Assembly (NCBI GenBank): GCA_050304175.1
Contig: JBNLDE010000075.1
Span: forward strand, 1-25,432
Direction: 5' to 3'
Source: JAIOIW01 sp050304175
Lineage (GTDB): Bacteria > Pseudomonadota > Alphaproteobacteria > Rhizobiales > Rhizobiaceae
Length of the DNA: 25,432 nt
The notes under the pieces were generated by a model that searched no databases, had not been told where the DNA came from, and was given only the letters and a program-made list of their open reading frames with translations. The translations under genes were made by a program, and so were the position numbers. This document shows, piece after piece, positions 8,053-15,730 of this stretch (position 1 is its first letter; each line of letters starts with the position of its first letter).

Positions 8053-10289
8053 TCGCCGCCGCGCTCGATCGCCAGGTACTGGGTCAGCGCGCAGACCATG
8101 TGATAGAAAATGCTCGCGGGCACATCCTTGGCACGCGCGGCGCCCTGCTCGTCGATCAGGTCGATCCACATGCCCCGGGGCGCCGGATCGATATGCCAGC
8201 GAAACAGCCGCGCCATGCGCGCTTCGATTTCCGGCTTCAGATCGGGGCCGCCGGTGCCATCGAGCGCGATCGCGGCCTTGATGACTTCGGTTTGCGGCCA
8301 GCTGCGCGACGCCCGGTCCAGGGGAACGCTGTCACGCGACACGGCGCCGTAGGCCAGCCCCGTTGCGCGATTGAGCCCGTTCGCAACCGCAGAAGCGTAG
8401 AGTTTGCGGGCGTAGCGCACGAGATCATGCTGGCCCGTAGCGCGAGCGAACTGGACCAGCAACGAGGCCCATTCGAAGTGATGACCGGGCTCGGTCCATT
8501 CGCCCTTTTGCCCGGCGGCAGGTTTCCAGTCGTCGTCGAAATATTCGCCGAGCGTCCAGCTCTCCGGATCAAACAGGTGGCTTCGGAACAGGTCGATGAT
8601 CCGCGCGGCACGGCGCAAGTGCGAACGGTCCTGCGTGACCTCGTGCCAGGCCAGGAACGCTTCAAGCAGATGCATGTGCGGGTTGGAACGGCGCATCTCC
8701 TCGCCACCTGCCGTCTCGAGGAACCCGCGCAGGCGTTGGTCTTCGAGGTGTTCGTCAAGGAAATCGAAGGTTTCAGCGCCGAGTTTCAACGCGTCGGGAT
8801 GGCCACTGGCATGTGCGTGGGCCAGCGCAAGTAGTACGAAGGCGTGGTCATAGGCGTCCTCAACCGGGTCGAGAACCGTTCCGTCCGTGTTGAGTGTGCG
8901 CACCCAGCCGCCGCGCTCCGTGCGCCCTTTGCCGGCGATGAAGCGGATACCGTGGTCGATCAGGTCGCCGGCAGGACCGTCCCAGCCCTGCTGGTGCGCC
9001 ATCGAGAACGCATAGATCTGCCGCGCCATGGTGCGCATGCGCTTGGGCGCGGAAACCGGCGCGCCTTCGAAGGAGAGCCGTTCATGGAACCCGCCATGCT
9101 GCCGGTCGACGCCCGCCTGCGACCACAAGGGCAGAGTCTCCGAGAACAGCCAGTGGCGTACCCGTCCGACAAACGCACCCTCGCCAATCACACGGTCGTA
9201 GGAGGGCGTGAACCGGGTTTCGAGCCGCCCGCTTTTTTCCAGCTGCTCCACGATCTTCTTCACGTTCTGGCTTTGCGACACCGGCGCCACGAAGGTCGCG
9301 TCCGCGGTCGCGACAACCGCAATGTCCTTCAGGCCGACCGCTGACAACAGGCGGCCGCTGCTGCGCAGGTAGCTGTGCTCGCAATCTATCGCAACGACAT
9401 CACCAAGGATCACATTGCCATTTCCATCGGCCTTGGAGACATCGAGCAACGACTCCCACGAACCCAGGTCGCTCCAGCGAAACCGCGCCTCAACCATGAC
9501 GATGGTCGCGAGCTTCTCCATGATCGCATAGTCGACGGAATCGGACCGCACCGCGGCGTAATCGTCAAAGGGCAGGAACAGGCCGCCGACATCCTTGCGC
9601 GAACCTGCGAGCGCTGCCTCCACGCCGGCCCAGATTTCGGGCTGGTGCTCCAGGAAAGCCGACCGCATGGTGCTGGCTTTGAACAGAAATATTCCGGCGT
9701 TCCAGTAGTAGTTGCCCGCTTCCAGGTAATTAACGGCGGTGGCCAGATCCGGCTTCTCGACAAAACGGATCACCGCGCGTGCGCCATCGTCGCGAGTCGC
9801 ATCCGCCTCTATGTAGCCATAGCCGGTTTCCGGCTTTGCCGGCGTTACACCGAAGACAACGACATTCCCGGCCAGCGCGGCCGGCACACCGGCTTCAACC
9901 GTTTCCCAGAACTGGCGATCGGTCGAGATGACGTGGTCGGAGGGAACCACAAGCACCAGGTCGTCGCCGTGATCGGCCAGCGTCACCTGGGCGGCAACAG
10001 CGACGGCGGCAGCGGTATTGCGGCCGAGCGGTTCGTAGATTGCCTTGCCGCCCCGCAGATCGATGCCGGCCAAGTCTGCGTTGACTCGTCCCGCATGACG
10101 CTCGCTTGCGATCAGGTTGACCGGGGAGTCCTCGTCTGTCCGGGCAAGCAGGCGCTGCACGGTCTTCACCAGCATCGAACCGTCACCCGACAGGTCATGA
10201 AACTGCTTGGGATTGTCCTCTCGCGACAATGGCCAGAGCCGCGAGCCGATGCCGCCGCTCATGACATAGCTGATTATCCGTTCACTCAT
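8046..10289 (-). CDS. Fused mannose-1-phosphate guanylyltransferase / AGE-family isomerase
   Basis: A 747-residue two-domain protein. Residues 1 to about 350 form a ManC/GMP-type nucleotidyltransferase that makes GDP-mannose from mannose-1-phosphate and GTP. Motifs are GGIGSRLWPLSR at 12-23, PKQF at 27-30, FVEKPD at 176-181 and YWNAGIFLF at 195-203. From about residue 375 to the end it is an (alpha/alpha)6-barrel of the N-acylglucosamine 2-epimerase (AGE) family, with HGGFHERL, NPHMHLLEAFLAWHEV, EPGHHFEW and WPQTEV motifs rich in the His/Glu/Arg typical of these isomerases. In ordinary bifunctional ManC/AlgA the second half is a cupin mannose-6-phosphate isomerase; here an AGE domain takes its place and may do the same job. 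It starts 47 bp after the phosphomannomutase gene, so fructose-6-P to GDP-mannose could be covered by two adjacent genes. Confidence 0.9.
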   Translation of the reverse strand: MSERIISYVMSGGIGSRLWPLSREDNPKQFHDLSGDGSMLVKTVQRLLARTDEDSPVNLIASERHAGRVNADLAGIDLRGGKAIYEPLGRNTAAAVAVAAQVTLADHGDDLVLVVPSDHVISTDRQFWETVEAGVPAALAGNVVVFGVTPAKPETGYGYIEADATRDDGARAVIRFVEKPDLATAVNYLEAGNYYWNAGIFLFKASTMRSAFLEHQPEIWAGVEAALAGSRKDVGGLFLPFDDYAAVRSDSVDYAIMEKLATIVMVEARFRWSDLGSWESLLDVSKADGNGNVILGDVVAIDCEHSYLRSSGRLLSAVGLKDIAVVATADATFVAPVSQSQNVKKIVEQLEKSGRLETRFTPSYDRVIGEGAFVGRVRHWLFSETLPLWSQAGVDRQHGGFHERLSFEGAPVSAPKRMRTMARQIYAFSMAHQQGWDGPAGDLIDHGIRFIAGKGRTERGGWVRTLNTDGTVLDPVEDAYDHAFVLLALAHAHASGHPDALKLGAETFDFLDEHLEDQRLRGFLETAGGEEMRRSNPHMHLLEAFLAWHEVTQDRSHLRRAARIIDLFRSHLFDPESWTLGEYFDDDWKPAAGQKGEWTEPGHHFEWASLLVQFARATGQHDLVRYARKLYASAVANGLNRATGLAYGAVSRDSVPLDRASRSWPQTEVIKAAIALDGTGGPDLKPEIEARMARLFRWHIDPAPRGMWIDLIDEQGAARAKDVPASIFYHMVCALTQYLAIERGGDQ

Positions 10290-10336
10290 CGTCCCGCCCG
10301 CATCATGGTCGCCGACCAGCCCGCCCGGGCTCGGCC

Positions 10337-11854
10337 CTAAATCGTCTGGTTGTATTCGCCCACTTCCGCATTCTCGCGCAAGATCGCATCGAGTGCGTGG
10401 AACATCTCCCGCTTGCGCACGTCGGATACCGGGCTCTCGACAACGACGACCAGTTCCGGCTTGTTCGAAGATGCACGGACCAGCCCCCAGGTGCCATCTT
10501 CCGCGACGACCCTGATGCCATTGACGGTCACGAGATTCCCGATCGGACCGCCGGCAAGGGACGCACCCTGATCTGCCATGTCCCTTATGCGCGCGATTAC
10601 CCGTTCGACCACCTCGTACTTCACCTCATCGCCGCAATGCGGCGACATGGTCGGCGAACCGAAGGTCTGCGGCAAGTCGCGGTAAAGACCGGCCATCGAC
10701 TTGCCTGGACTGCGGTCAAGCATCTCGCAAACCGCGATCGCGGTAATCAACCCGTCGTCGTAGCCGCGGCCGATCGGTGCATTGAAGAAGAAATGGCCGG
10801 ATTTCTCGAATCCCGCCGCCGCCTCCAGTTCGGCAACACGGCGCTTGATGTAAGAGTGCCCGGTCTTCCAGTAGTCGGTTTTCGCGCCGCGGGCCTGAAG
10901 AACCGGATCAGTCATGAACAGGCCGGTCGATTTGACATCGACAACGAATTGCGCGTCGGGTTGCAGCGCCGAAATATCCCGCGCGAGCATGACGCCGACC
11001 TTGTCGGCGAAAATTTCGTTGCCCTCGTTGTCGACAACGCCGCATCGGTCGCCATCGCCATCGAATCCGAGGCCGATATCGGCGCCGGTTTCCAGCACCT
11101 TGTCCCGAATGGCATGCAACATCGCCATGTCCTCGGGATTGGGATTGTAACGCGGGAAGGAATGGTCAAGCTCGGTATCGAGCGGGATGACTTCGCATCC
11201 GATGCGCTCCAGCAGTTCGGGCGCGAATGCACCCGCGGTACCATTGCCGCAGGCTGCGACGACTTTCAGACGGCGACTGATCCTGTGCCCGTTTGAAAGA
11301 TCGTCGATATAAGTCTGCCTGAAGCCCTCGACGAAGCGGTAGCTTCCGCCGCCGACGAGATCGAAGTCGCCACCAAGCACGATATCGCGCAATTGCCCCA
11401 TCTCTTCCGGCCCAAAGGTCAACGGGCGTTCGTAGCCCATCTTTACGCCGGTCCAGCCGTTCTCGTTGTGCGAGGCGGTCACCATTGCCACCGACGGCAC
11501 ATCCAGCGCGAACTGCGCGAAATATGCCATCGGCGACAAGGCAAGACCGATGTCGTGAACCTGCGCTCCGGCGGCCATCAGTCCTTGGGCCAGAGCAATC
11601 TTGATCGCCATCGAATAGGAGCGGAAATCGTGCCCGACGACGATCTCGGGGCCAACGCCACGGCGCCGGATCAGCGTGCCGAGGCCCATGCCAAGCGCCT
11701 GCACACCCATCAGGTTCAGTTCCGGCACCTTGTCCGACGCCGGGTGACCGAACCACCAGCGGGCATCGTATTCGCGAAATCCCGTCGGCTTGACCAGCGC
11801 GGAGGTTTCGAACGAAAAGGTGTTGGGGCGGACATCGGCCACCGGTTTCGGCAT
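10337..11854 (-). CDS. Phosphomannomutase / phosphoglucomutase
   Basis: A 505-residue alpha-D-phosphohexomutase of the AlgC/ManB/NoeK type, which interconverts mannose-6-phosphate and mannose-1-phosphate (or the glucose pair). The phosphoserine loop is TASHNENGWTG (S128 from this start), the Mg-binding loop DGDGDR is at about 265-270, and the sugar-binding ESGH-like loop is FEKSGHFFF. The C-terminal phosphate-binding loop is RASSNKPELVV. A GTG at 11857 immediately precedes the ATG at 11854; GGGAG upstream is spaced nine bases from the GTG and twelve from the ATG, so either may be used. With the downstream ManC-AGE gene it forms a GDP-mannose supply pair. Confidence 0.92.
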   Translation of the reverse strand: MPKPVADVRPNTFSFETSALVKPTGFREYDARWWFGHPASDKVPELNLMGVQALGMGLGTLIRRRGVGPEIVVGHDFRSYSMAIKIALAQGLMAAGAQVHDIGLALSPMAYFAQFALDVPSVAMVTASHNENGWTGVKMGYERPLTFGPEEMGQLRDIVLGGDFDLVGGGSYRFVEGFRQTYIDDLSNGHRISRRLKVVAACGNGTAGAFAPELLERIGCEVIPLDTELDHSFPRYNPNPEDMAMLHAIRDKVLETGADIGLGFDGDGDRCGVVDNEGNEIFADKVGVMLARDISALQPDAQFVVDVKSTGLFMTDPVLQARGAKTDYWKTGHSYIKRRVAELEAAAGFEKSGHFFFNAPIGRGYDDGLITAIAVCEMLDRSPGKSMAGLYRDLPQTFGSPTMSPHCGDEVKYEVVERVIARIRDMADQGASLAGGPIGNLVTVNGIRVVAEDGTWGLVRASSNKPELVVVVESPVSDVRKREMFHALDAILRENAEVGEYNQTI

Positions 11855-11924
11855 CACGTCGTAGAACTCCCGTTAATTACGGCAACCGGTGTTGCGCGCA
11901 TCCGGTCGCGCCTGCAGCGCGGAT

Positions 11925-11937
11925 TAAAGCCGCTTTA
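11925..11937. promoter_or_regulatory. 13-bp palindrome upstream of phosphomannomutase gene
   Basis: TAAAGC and GCTTTA flank a single central base, about 70 bp upstream of the leftward phosphomannomutase start. It is followed at 11942-11967 by a second dyad, GGCTGG-N7-CCAGCC, with three more outer pairs. Either could be an operator, but no regulator is known for them and short dyads are common, so this is tentative. Confidence 0.25.
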
Positions 11938-12047
11938 CCCTCACGGCTGGTTAATGGCCAGCCCGTGGCAGGCCAGCAGGACCGAACGCTGGGAACGTAT
12001 TGTCTGGCGCGACCCGAAATTTCATCGTCCAAACAGCCACAAGCGTC

Positions 12048-12076
12048 TTGCGGGAAGCGGATGCGGAGGCTATACA
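12048..12076 (+). promoter_or_regulatory. Putative promoter of tRNA-Pro
   Basis: TTGCGG (-35, 12048-12053), a 17-base spacer and TATACA (-10, 12071-12076) end 16 bases before the tRNA. The predicted transcription start would give a short 5' leader of about ten bases, as expected for a tRNA gene. Confidence 0.65.
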
Positions 12077-12092
12077 CCCGCCGGTCTGGTCA

Positions 12093-12169
12093 CGGAGTGT
12101 AGCGCAGCCTGGTAGCGCACCTCGTTCGGGACGAGGGGGTCGCAGGTTCAAATCCTGCCACTCCGACCA
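12093..12169 (+). tRNA. tRNA-Pro (anticodon CGG)
   Basis: A 77-nt cloverleaf with encoded CCA. The acceptor arm CGGAGTG pairs with CACTCCG and the discriminator is A. The anticodon stem CCTCG/CGAGG encloses TTCGGGA, giving anticodon CGG at 12127-12129. The T-arm has GGTTCAAATCC. It reads CCG proline codons, which are abundant in this GC-rich DNA. It lies convergent with the Lcl-domain gene, whose end is 24 bases away. I saw no second copy of its 3' end that would mark an integrated element. Confidence 0.97.
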
Positions 12170-12193
12170 GAAAATCCCAACAGGCGCAGAAAT

Positions 12194-13408
12194 CTACTCG
12201 GCGTTTCGCACAAGCCGGACGTAGTTCCTGACAGTGCGCACGTCTCCCTGCGGGCCGCTTCCATAGCTGTCCTTGCCGGATTTCGGATTGGTGCGCTGCG
12301 CGCCCGCGCCATGGACATCGACAAATTGCTTGAACAGATGGCCGGGTGTCCGGAAATAGCCGAGCGCACGACCAAAATAGAAGGATACTGCGTCCGCCCC
12401 TGGCTCGAATGACGTCGATGTCCAATAGGCCGGGAAATCATCCTGCCCGTCAGCGTTCTTGATGGGAGTGGCCACAAAGACGGGATCGACGGCTGCCGTT
12501 CCGGTGGCATCCGGCGAACGGCCGTAATCGACGATACTGTGCAATTCCTTGGCATTGGGCAATCGCCAGTCATCGTGCCCTGCATAGGTGGAGTTTCCGG
12601 CCAATTCCAAGGCTTCCTGCCAGGTGAACGCGCCTTCGGATGCGCCGCCGAGGGATGGATCGCCCGAATCGACTGCGGTCCACATCAGACCAGTCGCAGA
12701 ATCGGTGACGGTCCCGTCCGGATTGGGCGTAAACGTATTCTTTCCGTAGTCCGGATTGCCGCGCACCAGACGTAGATTGTACTGCCCGGCTTCGCTCTGC
12801 CTCACAAGTGGATAACACTTGATGCGCCCGTCGGCGAAGTTCACGCCAAAAAAGCATTTCTCACTGTCCATCACCAAGGCGGTGTAGACTGTAGCGGTTG
12901 CGAACTGGGCATCAATATAGCGGCCCTCCGCGGGATAGGCGAAATCGAATACTGAGGTATCGATGAAGGGTACCGCGTCGGCCGGCACGGTGTTGCTTTC
13001 GGGAGCGCCCCTGCCCTGGGCTCCCGAGAAATCGATTAGCGAATAGAGCTCCTTGATCGTTGGAACCCGCCAGTCCGAATAGCCTCCCGTATCCGCCGCG
13101 CGCGCTGCCTGTTCGGCGCCGGCCCAATCAGTTGCGCGATATCCCTTTTCCCACATGAGACCGGTGACATTGTCGGTAATCGTGCCATCGCCACCATCCG
13201 AATAACTCGGCTGGTTTCCGGAATAATCGGCGTCTTGGCCAGCAAATCCGGGAGCCGAACCACCGGAATCGACCGCCCCCATTTCGTCGAAACGCCGAGT
13301 TTGACCGGTGTCAACGATCGCGTAGGAACGGGCGGGATCACACCGCGCCATTTGAACGCTTCCAAGCAAGCCGACCGTAAAAATTCCGATAACAAGCGCG
13401 TACTTCAT
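12194..13408 (-). CDS. Exported protein with two Lcl C-terminal (DUF1566) domains
   Basis: A 404-residue protein beginning with a signal peptide (MKYALVIGIFTVGLLGSVQMARC), so it is probably exported to the periplasm or surface. It carries two Lcl_C/DUF1566-like repeats. The first, at about residues 75-225, has ITDNVTGLMWEKG then DWRVPTIKELYSLID. The second, at about 230-400, has GTVTDSATGLMWT then DDWRLPNAKELHSIVDYGR. The family was named from the C-terminal domain of Legionella collagen-like protein and its molecular role is not settled; glycan or surface binding is often guessed. I chose the ATG at 13408 because GGAAGG precedes it and a signal peptide follows; an open frame to 13615 would overlap the next gene and has no signal. 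It stands alone between tRNA-Pro and the methyltransferase gene. Confidence 0.85.
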   Translation of the reverse strand: MKYALVIGIFTVGLLGSVQMARCDPARSYAIVDTGQTRRFDEMGAVDSGGSAPGFAGQDADYSGNQPSYSDGGDGTITDNVTGLMWEKGYRATDWAGAEQAARAADTGGYSDWRVPTIKELYSLIDFSGAQGRGAPESNTVPADAVPFIDTSVFDFAYPAEGRYIDAQFATATVYTALVMDSEKCFFGVNFADGRIKCYPLVRQSEAGQYNLRLVRGNPDYGKNTFTPNPDGTVTDSATGLMWTAVDSGDPSLGGASEGAFTWQEALELAGNSTYAGHDDWRLPNAKELHSIVDYGRSPDATGTAAVDPVFVATPIKNADGQDDFPAYWTSTSFEPGADAVSFYFGRALGYFRTPGHLFKQFVDVHGAGAQRTNPKSGKDSYGSGPQGDVRTVRNYVRLVRNAE

Positions 13409-13523
13409 CGAAGCCTTCCCGGGGATCTTGTCGATACAATCATTCGCCCACCGCCGCGCCAAGATACGGATCGATAAGCCGAAGTTTTCTCTCAGACTCC
13501 ACCAGGCTTCGCTTTGTTCCAGA

Positions 13524-14342
13524 TCAACCGCCTGCCCTGGCCAGCACCAGATGTCCGCAGATGGGCTCGCCTTCCTCCAGCCGCACCGTAATCGGTCGCA
13601 GCGCCGCGACATCAAAGCCGTGCTCCGTCAGAAGATCACGCAAATAGGTTTCCGAATGCGCGAAACGGTGACGCCGCGTGATGACATAGCCGCGACCGTC
13701 CATCGACTCCTCGGGCTGGGTTTCGGTGGAAAAGGCGAACCATCCGCCCGGATTGATCCGCTTCGCCGTGCCCGCGACGATCCGCGACAGGTCGCCCAGA
13801 TAGGGCATGACATCGGTCGCGACGATCAGATCCCAGTTGTCCTCATCCTCTATGTTTTCGAGGAAATCCTCGGCCTCAGCGACGTAAAGTCCATCGTAAA
13901 CGTCGCGCTCTTCGGCCAGCGCCACCATGTTTTCCGAAATATCGACGCCAATGAAGTTCGTGGCCAGATCGTTAAGCGCGCCACCCGTCAAACCCGTGCC
14001 GCACCCGAGGTCGAGCGCCCGGCTATGCGGCCCGGGCGCGTGCTCCAGGAGCATCTGGTGCAGTTGCAGCGGAACGGCGTAGCCGAGTTGGTCGACCAGC
14101 ACCTCGTCGAACACCTCGGCGTGCTGGTCGAACAGGGTCTCGACATAAGCCGGTGGCGCCTTGTCCGGCATTTCGCCTTTTCCGAGTGCGGCCAGCCGCA
14201 CCGCGGCACCGCCATGGTCGGTGGGATCGAGCGCAAGCACCTCGCGCCATGCCTGCGCCGCGGCTTCGACGTCTCCGGCCTTCTCAAGCTTCAAGGCGCG
14301 GTTGTAGGCCTCGGCGAGCGCTTCTTCGTCGAATCCGGTCAT
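13524..14342 (-). CDS. TPR-like / class I SAM-dependent methyltransferase
   Basis: A 272-residue cytoplasmic protein. Residues 1-50 (EEALAEAYNRALKLEKAGDVEAAAQAWREVLALDP) read as a single TPR-like helical hairpin. The rest is a Rossmann-fold class I methyltransferase with motif I ALDLGCGTGLTG at 109-120, an acidic motif II (FIGVDISENMVALA) and DLIVATDVMPYLGDL as the post-I/motif IV region. The ATG is preceded by AGGACAGGA. The substrate is unknown; members with an N-terminal TPR occur singly in many rhizobia. It diverges from the MFS transporter across 106 bp. Confidence 0.85.
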   Translation of the reverse strand: MTGFDEEALAEAYNRALKLEKAGDVEAAAQAWREVLALDPTDHGGAAVRLAALGKGEMPDKAPPAYVETLFDQHAEVFDEVLVDQLGYAVPLQLHQMLLEHAPGPHSRALDLGCGTGLTGGALNDLATNFIGVDISENMVALAEERDVYDGLYVAEAEDFLENIEDEDNWDLIVATDVMPYLGDLSRIVAGTAKRINPGGWFAFSTETQPEESMDGRGYVITRRHRFAHSETYLRDLLTEHGFDVAALRPITVRLEEGEPICGHLVLARAGG

Positions 14343-14414
14343 CGTTCCTGTCCTGTCACCGAAACAATTCTGTCCCTACCCTTTAGGCGAGACCTCGAAT
14401 AGGATTTATCCGAA

Positions 14415-14442
14415 CCGCCGCCGGATACCACCCCGGCGGCGG
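14415..14442 (+). promoter_or_regulatory. Perfect 10-bp GC hairpin just before the MFS start
   Basis: CCGCCGCCGG (14415-14424) and CCGGCGGCGG (14433-14442) are perfect complements around an eight-base loop, followed by CATTTATTG on the + strand. The stem ends six bases before the most upstream MFS start codon and contains the only purine-rich stretch that could serve as ribosome binding site. It could therefore act as a 5' leader attenuator or translation block, or mean that translation starts further downstream. Confidence 0.55.
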
Positions 14443-14448
14443 CATTTA

Positions 14449-15723
14449 TTGTCAACACAGGCCGCACGAAGCTTGAACGCATTCTTCACAACGGCTCCGG
14501 CCACGCCAGACGATATCGACGGGCCCTATGCCTGGTTCCGCATGCTGGTGTGCCTGCTCTATGGCGCGGTGGGCGGCGCGGGGATGTGGGCGGTCGTGGT
14601 TGTGTTGCCGGCCATGCAGGCCGAATTCGCCATCGAGCGCGGAGCGGCGTCGCTGCCCTATACGCTGACAATGGTCGGCTTTGCCATCGGTAATGCGCTT
14701 CTCGGCCGGTTCCTCGACCGTTATGGCACCGCCTTTCCATTGGCGGTCGCCGCGATCATGCTAGGCAGCGGTTTCATCCTCGGCGGGCTTGCCCCGTCAT
14801 TCTGGCTGATCACCGCGCTGCAGGGCGCGCTGATCGGAATCGGATCCGGGGCAGCCTTCGCGCCGCTTCTCGCCGACATCTCGCACTGGTTCGTACGCCG
14901 CCGCGGCATCGCGGTCGCCACCGTCGCCTGCGGCAACTATGTCGCCGGCACATTCTGGCCATTGATCATGCAGCCGTTGATGGCGGCCGGCGGATGGCGC
15001 TTTACCTACATCTCGATCGGAATCGCATGCATGGCGCTCATGCTGCCGCTGGCCATGCTGCTGCGCCGGCCTTCGCCGCGCGGCATGATCCCAACCCGTG
15101 AGGGAGGCAGGGCGACGTTCCAGCCGCAGACCACCGGGCTTTCGCCAAGCGCGCTGCAAGGTCTGCTCATCATCGCTGGCTTGGGCTGCTGCGTGGCGAT
15201 GTCAATGCCGCAAGTGCATATCGTGGCCTATTGTGCAGACCTCGGCTACGGCGTCGCGCGCGGCGCGGAGATGCTTTCGCTCATGCTCGGCGCCGGTATC
15301 TTCTCGCGGTTGGCGTCCGGCATGCTCGCCGACCGGATCGGCGGTGTAAAAACATTGTTGATCGGCTCGGTCGGCCAAGGCCTAGCGCTGCTTTTCTACA
15401 TTCCGTTTGACGGCCTTACCTCGCTGTACGTCGTGTCGCTGATCTTCGGATTGGCGCAAGGCGGCATCGTTCCGAGCTATGCCATTATCGTACGCGAATA
15501 CCTGCCGGCGCAGGAGGCCGGACGGCGCGTCGGCACGGTGATCATGGCGACGATCGGCGGCATGGCGCTCGGCGGCTGGATGTCCGGCGAAATCTACGAT
15601 CTGACAGGATCTTACGCCGCCGCTTTCGTAAATGGAATCGGCTGGAACGTCCTCAACCTGTCGGTGATGTCGTTCATCCTGTGGCGATCGCGGCCGCGCC
15701 TAGGCACACCCGCCGCAGCCTAG
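14449..15723 (+). CDS. Major facilitator superfamily transporter
   Basis: A 424-residue inner-membrane protein with about 12 hydrophobic segments in two halves split by a cytoplasmic loop (about residues 205-235, RRPSPRGMIPTREGG). The MFS motif-A-like GRFLDRYG sits at 86-93, and ADRIGG matches its counterpart in the second half. The general pattern resembles monocarboxylate/OFA-like porters, but the substrate cannot be stated. The start is uncertain. TTG at 14449 is the first available codon and lies directly behind a stable hairpin; TTG at 14473 or ATG at 14542 would keep the first membrane segment intact. It converges on the DegT aminotransferase gene with a seven-base gap. Confidence 0.85.
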   Translation: MSTQAARSLNAFFTTAPATPDDIDGPYAWFRMLVCLLYGAVGGAGMWAVVVVLPAMQAEFAIERGAASLPYTLTMVGFAIGNALLGRFLDRYGTAFPLAVAAIMLGSGFILGGLAPSFWLITALQGALIGIGSGAAFAPLLADISHWFVRRRGIAVATVACGNYVAGTFWPLIMQPLMAAGGWRFTYISIGIACMALMLPLAMLLRRPSPRGMIPTREGGRATFQPQTTGLSPSALQGLLIIAGLGCCVAMSMPQVHIVAYCADLGYGVARGAEMLSLMLGAGIFSRLASGMLADRIGGVKTLLIGSVGQGLALLFYIPFDGLTSLYVVSLIFGLAQGGIVPSYAIIVREYLPAQEAGRRVGTVIMATIGGMALGGWMSGEIYDLTGSYAAAFVNGIGWNVLNLSVMSFILWRSRPRLGTPAAA

Positions 15724-15730
15724 GACCCGC

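Noticed and set aside
12093..13408. tRNA-Pro with a following lone gene as a genomic-island boundary.
   Set aside because: No integrase, no second copy of the tRNA 3' end in the window, and the tRNA is convergent with the adjacent gene.
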